From positions 1 through 64,000 of the forward strand of contig JAIOYF010000007.1 of the NCBI GenBank assembly GCA_021741245.1: a DNA stretch of 64,000 nt. The letters are read 5' to 3'. This stretch comes from Paracoccaceae bacterium. GTDB lineage: Bacteria; Pseudomonadota; Alphaproteobacteria; Rhodobacterales; Rhodobacteraceae. The number at the start of each line of letters is the position of its first letter. Positions within the stretch are counted from its first letter, which is position 1. Shown one piece after another: positions 1 to 5,536 of the stretch. The notes beneath the pieces were generated by a model, which ran no database searches, had not been told where the DNA came from, and saw only the letters and a list, made by a program, of their open reading frames with translations. The position numbers were made by a program, and so were the translations under genes.

Positions 1-342
1 GCTTCGGTGAAGGTTTTTCGATGCGGGCCGCGGCGTGACGGTTGGTTTTGGTGGGCGTTCGGCCCGCGTTGGAAACCCTCCCAAGGAGGAAGCCGCGGGG
101 GCCTGGGTCTGTGTATGGGGAAAGAGCGCTGTGGGTGGCGACAGCTGTCGCGTCCGTCAGGCATCGTGGGTGTGATCTTGGCGCAACCAGGGAATTCGCA
201 CCGCTGATTTTCGGTAGAATTGGTGTCCGATTGGATCGGTGCGAGCTGGTTTCCAACGGGTTTTGGCGCCTTCGACAATCGCCGCCGACCCTTTGCCCGA
301 GCGGTAACCGGCGATTGATCAGGCTGAGTGACGGGCGTTTCT
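1..342. other. Gene-free left edge of the mobile region
   Basis: No recognisable gene was found here. Short open frames exist on the plus strand, but their predicted proteins are arginine- and tryptophan-rich and match no family I know, as expected for random frames in GC-rich DNA. The stretch lies just downstream of the IS91-type transposase stop and probably contains the 3' end of that element, but I could not place a terminus. Confidence 0.4.
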
Positions 343-1641
343 TCATGCGGCCTGCTCCCGCGGCGGTGCTCGTGTGCGCGGCGTGTGCCCGCGCCGGAAG
401 ATCTCGATGATCCGCATCGGCGCACCGCAACAGGGGCATGGTTCGCGCAGGGTGGGCGGGACGGACTCGACAGCCGCTTCGGGGGGCGTCACCGGTTGTG
501 TTGCCCCAAGCAGGGTCCGGATCTTCGCGATGTTTGCCCTGCGACTGGCGCTTGCCAGCAGGCCATAGTGTCGAATGCGGTGGAAACCCTCGGGCAGGAC
601 ATGGATCAGGAACCGGCGGATGAACTCATCGGTGGCCAGCCGCATGACCTTTTGCCCCCTCTCGTGGTTTGCAGACAAACCACTGCCGGGCAACGGATCG
701 CCGGGCTTGATGCGATAGTCTTTCCAGCGGAAGGCGACGGTTTGGGCGTCGGCGCTGACCAAGCGGGCGTTCGAGATCGCCACGCGGTGGGTGTAACGGC
801 TGAGATAGGCCAGCACCGCCTCGGGGCCGCCGAAGGGAGGTTTGGCGTCGTGTCGAAGACGCGCCTGCGGCACGATGACCACCCATTCGGATTTGCGGAA
901 CGGGGCCAACCAAGCAGTGAAGCAGGCGGGGTCCGCAAGGCCCATCAGATCGCCGAAGAAGGCGAGATCCCCGGCGCGGTGCAACGCGAGAAGCCCTTCA
1001 AGAAACAGGCGCAGGAACAGCCGCGACAGGACCTGCACATGCAGGAAGAAGCCTGACCTGCAGGCGATCCAGCGGCTGCCGTCGGGCGATAAACCACCAC
1101 CGGGGACGATCATGTGGATGTGGGGATGGTGGGTCAGCGCCGAACCCCAGGTGTGCAGCACCGCCGTCATGCCGACCCTGGCACCGAGACGCTTGGGATC
1201 GGCGGCGAGGGTCATCACTGTCTCGGCAGTGGCACGAAACAGCAGGTCATAGACCGACTTCTTGTTCCAGAACGCGATCTGCGCGATCTCGGCCGGCAGG
1301 GTAAAGACGACGTGGAAATATTCCACCGGCAGCAGGTCCTCGGCGCGCGCTGCCATCCAGTCACGGGCCGCCGGTCCTTGGCACTTCGGGCAGTGGCGGT
1401 TCTTGCAGGAATTGTAGGCGATGTGATGGTGGCCACATTTGGCGCAACCGGCCACATGCCCGCCGAGAGCTTCGGTCCGGCAGGCTTCGATGGCCGACAT
1501 CACTTTGAGCTGGGTCAGGCTGACATGCCCCGTTGCCCGGCAGGCGAATGCATGCATTCGCCGAGAGGGGGCATTGGCCTGCCGCCACGCAGGGCCATGG
1601 GCACGGAAGATGTCAGCCAGTTCCAGCGACGGGCGAGGCAC
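343..1641 (-). CDS. IS91 family (HUH) transposase
   Basis: This is a 432-residue rolling-circle transposase. An N-terminal zinc-binding region has cysteines at about residues 66-87 (CAKCG then NRHCPKC). The HUH metal motif HPHIH is at residues 172-176, and the YLSRYTHR block at about 279-286 carries the candidate catalytic tyrosine. The conserved tail FIRRFLIHVLPEGFHRIRHY follows. Family members carry no residues equivalent to 316-329 (PLPGSGLSANHERG); this is one of the 39-bp hairpin insertions described separately. Residues 256-265 are probably a second short insertion. The gene starts 13 bases after the stop of the ancestral integrase, so the two formed one unit. It is still open end to end. 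Whether it remains active with the two insertions is unknown. Confidence 0.93.
   Translation of the reverse strand: MPRPSLELADIFRAHGPAWRQANAPSRRMHAFACRATGHVSLTQLKVMSAIEACRTEALGGHVAGCAKCGHHHIAYNSCKNRHCPKCQGPAARDWMAARAEDLLPVEYFHVVFTLPAEIAQIAFWNKKSVYDLLFRATAETVMTLAADPKRLGARVGMTAVLHTWGSALTHHPHIHMIVPGGGLSPDGSRWIACRSGFFLHVQVLSRLFLRLFLEGLLALHRAGDLAFFGDLMGLADPACFTAWLAPFRKSEWVVIVPQARLRHDAKPPFGGPEAVLAYLSRYTHRVAISNARLVSADAQTVAFRWKDYRIKPGDPLPGSGLSANHERGQKVMRLATDEFIRRFLIHVLPEGFHRIRHYGLLASASRRANIAKIRTLLGATQPVTPPEAAVESVPPTLREPCPCCGAPMRIIEIFRRGHTPRTRAPPREQAA
657..695 (-). repeat. 39-bp palindromic insertion, copy 1 (in IS91 transposase)
   Basis: Read on the minus strand, this begins CGTTGCCCGGCA and ends GAGAGGG. 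An 8-bp perfect stem (664-671 with 676-683, GTGGTTTG/CAAACCAC) encloses a 4-base loop. Removing exactly 39 bases joins a GAT CGG CAA AAG reading, giving D-R-Q-K, which fits the family sequence. Same family as the copies at 4174, 4608, 4089 and 1729. Confidence 0.85.
847..876 (-). repeat. Probable 30-bp hairpin insertion in IS91 transposase
   Basis: This stretch encodes the ten residues IVPQARLRHD between EWVV and AKPPFGGPEAVL. As I recall the family, these blocks are nearly adjacent (about one aromatic residue between). An imperfect stem pairs CGTG at 849-852 with CACG at 871-874 and extends inward with mismatches. It does not share the flanks of the 39-bp family. The boundaries are an estimate. 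Confidence 0.45.
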
Positions 1642-1728
1642 GCCCGGCGCCGGTCACTCCGGACTGCGCTTAACGGCCCGGTCTTGCAGCTTCGTCAGCA
1701 TCCCGTACGGGCTGACCGTGTCGCGGAT

Positions 1729-1769
1729 CCATTGCCCGGCAGGGTCATGCGCAGCATGATCCCGAGAGG
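1729..1769 (+). repeat. 41-bp palindromic insertion, copy 4 (in integrase)
   Basis: The plus strand reads CCATTGCCCGGCA, then a 9-bp stem with one bulged base (GGGTCATGC at 1742-1750 with GCATGATCCC at 1754-1763), then GAGAGG. The flanks match the 39-bp family but the stem sequence differs. On the minus strand, removing it joins ACC directly to ATC CGC GAC ACG, restoring the family ending TKTIRDTVSPYGMLTKL; with it the tail is out of frame. Confidence 0.8.
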
Positions 1770-2319
1770 GGTCTTGGTCGCGACATGGGTATACTGTGCC
1801 GTGGTCGAAAGCTTCGCATGGCCAAGCAGGACCTGGATCACACGGACGTCGGTGTTTGCCTCAAGCAGGTGCGTCGCAAAACTGTGGCGCAGGGTGTGCA
1901 CAGTGGCAGGCTTTCCGACACCGGCCATGTTCTTGGCCGACATGAACGCCCGGTGCAGTTGCCGCGGAGAGATCGGATTGATCTTGGGCTTGCCCGGGAA
2001 CAGCCATCCCTCGGGCCGTGCCTCGCGCCAGTAGGTCCGTAACAGCTCCAGCAGGCTGGGTGAGAGCATCACCTTGCGGTCCTTCTGGCCCTTGCCCTGT
2101 TCGACATGGATCAGCATCCGGTCGCTGTCGATATCACTCACCTTGAGACTGCACACCTCAGCGGAGCGCAGGCCGGCGCCATACGAAATGCTGAGCGCGG
2201 CACGATACTTCAGCCCCGGTCCCGGTGCCGCCATCAGGATGTCTGAGACCTCCTCGACGCTGAACACGACCGGCAGCCGCCGCGGCTCGGTCCGGAACTG
2301 CATGAAACGCGTTCAGCGG

Positions 2320-2344
2320 GAAAATGATCCCCCGGATCATTTTC
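2320..2344. repeat. Perfect 11-bp inverted repeat splitting the integrase
   Basis: Arms GAAAATGATCC (2320-2330) and GGATCATTTTC (2334-2344) enclose a 3-base spacer. The insertion, about 45 bases including flanks, keeps the integrase frame but brings two TGA codons, one inside the palindrome and one just after it. Its sequence is unrelated to the 39-bp family. Confidence 0.85.
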
Positions 2345-2583
2345 TGGACCGCCTCACCCCCTCGCGTCCGCAGGTCATGCCAAAGAAGAACCTCAGCGCC
2401 ACGATCCGGGCATTGAAGGTCGACGGCGTGACTCCGGCATCGGTCATGTGCAGTTGATAAGAACGCAATTCTTCCGACGTTGCCGTATCGGGTGATCGTC
2501 TCAAGAAGATCGCAAAATCCTTGATGGCTCGGATATGCGCCTGCTGGGCCTTCTCGCCCATGCCACGGATACGCATGTCCGTT

Positions 2584-2608
2584 CGCCATGGGCCTTGGAC
2601 CCGTGGCG
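2584..2608. repeat. Hairpin insertion near the integrase N-terminus
   Basis: CGCCATGGG (2584-2592) pairs with CCCGTGGCG (2600-2608), with one G-T pair and a 7-base loop. It lies between MKEEKTTPLRQRM and DMRIRGMGEKAQQ, which are in different frames here (offset of 1 mod 3) although they are contiguous in related integrases. An insertion of about 40 bases explains the shift. Confidence 0.6.
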
Positions 2609-2848
2609 GCCTCATGGCTCACCATCCGCTGACGCAGCGGGGTGGTCTTCTCCTCCTTCATCGAAACCTCCTGTCTGACGGGTGGGAAAACACCAATCGT
2701 CAGCCCGGAACAGCCTCAAGCAAAGTACAACGCGAAATGGATGCTGAACGCCGGCCATCGGCGCCATTGCCGCGAAGCGGCTTGGTCCATGGGCCGTTTC
2801 CACCACATCCGGAACTCGTTGCCTTCAACCCTCTGATCCCTGACCCCG

Positions 2849-2875
2849 TCCACGACAGACCAACGATGTCGTGGA
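2849..2875. promoter_or_regulatory. 9-bp inverted repeat upstream of serine recombinase
   Basis: TCCACGACA (2849-2857) and TGTCGTGGA (2867-2875) are perfect inverted arms separated by 9 bases. They end one base before the GGAGG ribosome-binding site of the recombinase gene. This could be an operator or recombinase binding site, or an RNA hairpin that occludes the ribosome-binding site; the sequence does not decide. Confidence 0.55.
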
Positions 2876-2887
2876 TGGAGGATGCCG

Positions 2888-3565
2888 ATGACGGACTATG
2901 TTGTCTACTACCGCGTGTCGACCGAGCGTCAGGGAAGGTCAGGACTTGGCCTTGAGGCGCAACGGGCGATGGTCGAGGCGTTCCTTCGACCCGGCGATAC
3001 CGTGATCGACCAGTTCACCGAAATCCAATTGGGGAAGAAGGATGATCGCGTCAAGCTGTGGAAGGCGATCAACCTCGTCAAGAAGACTCGCTCGAAGCTG
3101 CTGATCCCCACGCTGGACCGGTTTTCGAGGAAGGTCTCGTTTATCTCGGGGATCATCGATCAGGGCGTTGAGCTGGTCGTCTGCGAACATCCGAACGTCA
3201 ATACGTTCTTCCTCCACCTTCTGGCCTGCTTTGCCGAGGAAGAACGCCGACAGATTTCAGAACGGACCAAAGCCGCGCTGACAGCGGCCAAAAACCGGGG
3301 GACAGCCCTTGGCCTGAATACTCACCAACTCGCAGCGACACGGCGACTGGAACGCCGGAAATTCGCGCTGGATTGCGCCGATACGTTGATGATGGCCGTG
3401 GCCGAGGCAGGATCGATTTCGGCGGCGGCCAGATGGCTCAACGATAGGAAGGTGCCAACCGCCACTGGTGGCCGATGGCACCCTCAGACCGTCAAGAACT
3501 ATATCGATGTGATACAGACCGATCCCGCGTCACGATTGACGGCGGGATCCAGCCTTGACGGCTGA
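2888..3565 (+). CDS. Serine recombinase (resolvase/invertase family)
   Basis: A 225-residue site-specific recombinase. The N-terminal catalytic domain has the nucleophile serine in YYRVSTERQG (about residue 11), the DRFSRK arginine motif at about 77-82 and the helix E region ERTKAALTAAKNRG. A C-terminal helix-turn-helix-like part follows (SISAAARWLNDRKVPTATGG). The start was set at 2888, not 2882, because the GGAGG at 2877-2881 is 6 bases from this ATG and would touch the earlier one. It is the only integration/excision gene of the cluster that looks intact. Its 3' end overlaps the 3' end of an opposing small gene split by an insertion sequence. Its substrate is unknown. Confidence 0.88.
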   Translation: MTDYVVYYRVSTERQGRSGLGLEAQRAMVEAFLRPGDTVIDQFTEIQLGKKDDRVKLWKAINLVKKTRSKLLIPTLDRFSRKVSFISGIIDQGVELVVCEHPNVNTFFLHLLACFAEEERRQISERTKAALTAAKNRGTALGLNTHQLAATRRLERRKFALDCADTLMMAVAEAGSISAAARWLNDRKVPTATGGRWHPQTVKNYIDVIQTDPASRLTAGSSLDG

Positions 3566-4088
3566 TGATTGCCGATTGATCGCTTCGATCAGCTGAAGCC
3601 GCTTGCAGTTCAGCTTCGCCTTCTTCGGCCCCTCTCCGGCATTGTTGCAGAACTCTGGCGATGTAGGATTCACATTGTGAATCCATGTGGCTAGACGGTC
3701 CGCATGAGCAAGCCATCACCCGCCCGCTACCGCACGACGAACTGGTCCAGCTACAGCGCTTCCCTGAGGAAGCGTGGTTCTTTGCTGATCTGGCTGGACA
3801 AGGAGACGACCTGGCTCGCGCCACCTGACGGCAGCCCTGCGGTGTTCTCGGATGCCGCGATCCAGTTCTGCCTGACCATCAAGGTTCTGTACAAGCTGCC
3901 GCTGCGACAAACGACCAGGATGGTGGCCAGCCTGCTCAAGATGGCCGCCCTGAACTGGGCGGTGCCGGACTATACGACCTTGTGCCGGCGGCAAAAGACA
4001 TTGGCCGTCCAGATCCCGTATCGGCGCGCCGATGGCCCCTTGAACCTGCTTGTGGACAGCACCGGCATCAAGTTCCTTGGCGATGGCG

Positions 4089-4131
4089 CCCTCTCGGCAG
4101 ATTTGCCCTGCAAATCGCCTGCCGGGTAATA
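4089..4131 (-). repeat. 43-bp palindromic insertion, copy 5 (frameshifting, in IS903 transposase)
   Basis: The plus strand starts CCCTCTCG and ends CTGCCGGGTAATA, the inverse of the family flanks. The stem is GATTTGC (4100-4106) with GCAAATC (4110-4116), extended by two pairs past a bulged A. Removal joins GGCG to AATGGCAAG, restoring GDGEWQARK. The insertion shifts the frame by +1 and brings a TAA stop at 4127-4129. Confidence 0.85.
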
Positions 4132-4173
4132 AATGGCAAGCGCGCAAGCACGGTGTCCAGGGGCGTCGTCAAT

Positions 4174-4212
4174 CGTTGCCCGGCAACGGTTTGCTTGCAA
4201 ACCGTGATAGGG
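4174..4212 (+). repeat. 39-bp palindromic insertion, copy 2 (in-frame, IS903 transposase)
   Basis: It begins CGTTGCCCGGCA and ends GATAGGG; the 8-bp stem ACGGTTTG (4186-4193)/CAAACCGT (4198-4205) closes a 4-base loop. It encodes SLPGNGLLANRDRG in the transposase. Deleting 39 bases recreates CAA TGG CGC AAG, giving RRQWRKVHLAMD, the expected family sequence. Confidence 0.88.
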
Positions 4213-4415
4213 GGCGCAAGGTGCATCTGGCCATGGACACGGCCACGTCTGACATCAGGGCGGTGGAGTTTACCCCCAGCAGCGATGGTGACAGCCCTGT
4301 GCTGCCAGAACTGCTGGACCAGATCCCCGAAGGCGAAGAGATCGGCACGGTGACCGCCGACGGTGCCTATGACAGCCGCCGCTGCCACACCGCCATCATT
4401 GACCGGCAGGCCACT

Positions 4416-4452
4416 AAGACGTCGGGCATTCTCTCGAACCAGTGGCGTTCAT
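4416..4452. repeat. 37-bp insertion in IS903 transposase, weak hairpin
   Basis: This separates DRQAT (frame 2) from ALHPIRKNARPWKED (frame 3). GGGCAT (4424-4429) pairs with ATGCCC (4451-4456), and GAAC (4436-4439) with GTTC (4447-4450). A 37-base insertion is what the frame change requires. The sequence is unrelated to the 39-bp family, and the boundaries are inferred from the protein join. Confidence 0.6.
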
Positions 4453-4607
4453 GCCCTCCACCCGATCCGCAAGAACGCGCGGCCTTGGAAAGAGGACTGC
4501 CCGGCTGCAATCGCGCGAAACGAAGCCCTGCGCGCCACCCGGCACTATGGCAGGGCGTTCTGGAAGCACTGGACGGGATACCACGCCCGCAGCCGGATCG
4601 AAGCGAA

Positions 4608-4646
4608 CCCTTTCATGGTTTGGAGGCAAACCATTGGCGGGCAACG
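4608..4646 (-). repeat. 39-bp palindromic insertion, copy 3 (in-frame, splits DDE signature)
   Basis: The minus strand begins CGTTGCCCGCCA and ends GAAAGGG. The stem is ATGGTTTG (4615-4622)/CAAACCAT (4627-4634). It adds 13 codons directly after the catalytic Glu-Ala. Removal rejoins AA to G as a Lys codon and gives EAKMRCLK, restoring the six-residue Glu-to-Lys spacing of IS5-type transposases. It is inverted relative to copy 2 in the same gene. Confidence 0.88.
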
Positions 4647-4965
4647 GATGCGGTGCCTCAAGGCCTTCGGTGAGCGCATCGCCGCAAGACACCCCGTCAG
4701 CCAAACCGCCGAAATCCAGATCCGTGTCGCCCTCATGAACCGCTTCTCGGCGCTCGGCACGGCCGAGATCATTCGCGTGGGCTGGACATGATCATGGGGT
4801 AAGGGGACATCTTGCCTCAAGCGTGACTTACGCAACAACGCCCCCCTCTTCCATCAAGCCGAGAACGCCTTCGATGGAGGAAAGCTGCGCTTTCAAATGC
4901 GATGGCTCCCTCTGGACCAATGCGTCGATGGAAGGTTCTGATACAAATTCCTTGAAACCCATCAT

Positions 4966-5189
4966 AGCGACCATCCTCCATCAAAACGGTCATAGCTGAC
5001 CATGAAGGGCACTAATGGCATATCGTCATTGGCGGGATGTTGGCGACGGGAAAGTGGTTCGGATGCAATGCATCGTGGATTCGACATGAACCGTGCCGAG
5101 GATTGAGTGTATAGCTGTGTATAGCTTTATTCGAAGCCCAAATCCGCTTGATGTTAGTCCAGAAAACCCAACAATATCAGAGATTTAAG
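4966..5189. other. Gene-free stretch between the split gene and tRNA-Phe
   Basis: It is less GC-rich than its surroundings. The only structure seen is a direct 10-bp tandem repeat (GTGTATAGCT twice, about 5107-5126) and AT-rich DNA next to the tRNA 3' end. I found no copy of the tRNA 3' end to serve as an attachment site. Confidence 0.5.
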
Positions 5190-5265
5190 TGGTGCCCGGA
5201 GCCGGAATCGAACCAGCGACACGCGGATTTTCAATCCGCTGCTCTACCAACTGAGCTATCCGGGC
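5190..5265 (-). tRNA. tRNA-Phe (GAA)
   Basis: A 76-base tRNA on the minus strand. The acceptor stem is GCCCGGA with its partner, the D arm contains AGCTCAGTTGGTAGAGC, the anticodon loop reads TTGAAAA with anticodon GAA, the T arm is GGTTCGATTCC and the terminal CCA is encoded. It lies downstream of yacG on the same strand. The mobile genes at 343-4842 start about 350 bases beyond its 3' end. Confidence 0.97.
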
Positions 5266-5374
5266 ACACAACCCTTGGCGCGTTTGCCTTCAGGTGGCGG
5301 GGTGATACGTCAGCCAAGCGGTGCTGTCCAGAGGCTTTTTGCCAAAACAACATCCATTTATGGCTGGGTCGGAC

Positions 5375-5536
5375 CTAAGTTTCTTCCTCATCCTTTGGCA
5401 GGTCATTTTCGCCCTCGACCACTGGAATCACATAGCTTTCCTTTAACCACCGGCCAAGATCCACATCCGCGCAGCGGCGAGAGCAAAAGGGGCGATACTG
5501 TGGATCGGTGGGCTTGGCGCAGATGGGGCAACTCAT
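5375..5536 (-). CDS. yacG: DNA gyrase inhibitor YacG
   Basis: A 53-residue zinc-binding protein. Four cysteines lie in CPIC (residues 3 and 6) and FCSRRC (18 and 22), followed by ADVDLGRWLKESYVIP, the YacG signature. The acidic tail KDEEET is usual. Known family members bind GyrB and inhibit gyrase. The start ATG overlaps the TGA of the RNase E/G gene as ATGA, so translation is probably coupled. Last protein gene of the infA-maf-rng-yacG run. Confidence 0.9.
   Translation of the reverse strand: MSCPICAKPTDPQYRPFCSRRCADVDLGRWLKESYVIPVVEGENDLPKDEEET

Larger units (their letters stand above)
1654..2661 (-). pseudogene. Tyrosine recombinase/integrase, broken by three palindromic insertions
   Basis: The ancestral gene ran from the ATG at 2661 (peptide MKEEKTTPLRQRM) to the TGA at 1654-1656 (ending LTKLQDRAVKRSPE). 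The SAM-like core-binding domain lies in 2615-2337 and the catalytic domain in 2303-1770, with GLRSAEV (Arg), HTLRHSFATH (His-x-x-Arg) and LLGHAKLSTTAQYTH (His/Trp and nucleophile Tyr). A hairpin insertion near 2570-2612 shifts the frame after the first 13 codons. A palindrome at 2320-2344 adds two in-frame TGA stops between the domains. A 41-bp insertion at 1729-1769 shifts the frame after the catalytic Tyr. Removing about 40 + 45 + 41 bases leaves about 294 codons, a normal length. The gene partners the IS91 transposase downstream. Confidence 0.85.
3704..4791 (+). pseudogene. IS903-type DDE transposase, interrupted by four hairpin insertions
   Basis: The pieces lie in three frames. Part 1 is 3704-4088 (MSKPSPARYRTTNW through LLVDSTGIKFLGDG, first catalytic Asp). 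Part 2 starts at 4132 (EWQARKHGVQGRRQ through VTADGAYDSRRCH, second Asp). Part 3 starts at 4453 and carries RATRHYGRAFWKHWTGYHARSRIEA with the catalytic Glu. Removing insertions of 43, 39, 37 and 39 bases from the 1088-base span leaves 930 bases, exactly 310 codons with the stop, the normal size for the group. The Y-(2)-R-(3)-E-(6)-K signature is present only after the insertion at 4608 is removed. As it stands the gene cannot make a full transposase without frameshifts. Confidence 0.9.
3638..4842 (+). mobile_element. IS903-like (IS5 superfamily) insertion sequence
   Basis: The left end GGCATTGTTGCAG (3638) and the right end, read inverted as GGCGTTGTTGCG, form terminal inverted repeats of the IS903 type. 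Flanks CCCCTCTCC (3629-3637) and CCCCTCTTC (4843-4851) are a 9-bp target duplication with one mismatch. Nine-base duplications are typical of the IS903 group. The 1205-bp element carries one transposase frame broken by four hairpin insertions. Confidence 0.85.
3530..4965 (-). pseudogene. Small gene of about 73 residues split by an IS903-like element
   Basis: On the minus strand an ATG at 4965, preceded by GGAGG, opens MMGFKEFVSEPSIDALVQ and runs to MEEG at the right edge of the insertion sequence. Beyond its left edge the same frame continues with GPKKAKLNCKRLQLIEAINR and stops at 3530. Deleting the insertion and one 9-bp target copy gives a 74-codon frame including stop. I do not recognise the family; the protein is charged, helical-looking and ends basic (KAGSRRQS). 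Its end overlaps the opposing recombinase gene. That the frame is restored exactly argues it was a real gene. Confidence 0.65.

Noticed and set aside
7-410. Open frames at the left edge of the window
   Set aside because: Composition is Arg/Trp/Pro-rich with no recognisable motif or ribosome-binding site; they overlap each other in different frames, typical of GC-rich non-coding DNA.
2731-2836. Possible short coding stretch (KWMLNAGHRRH...) before the serine recombinase
   Set aside because: It is in frame for a short distance only, lacks a start signal and cannot be tied to a family; it may be a remnant of another element but there is not enough to call.
5190-5265. Attachment-site repeat of the tRNA-Phe 3' end within the left region
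   Set aside because: I looked for a second copy of the T-arm and acceptor sequence in 1-5189 and found none.
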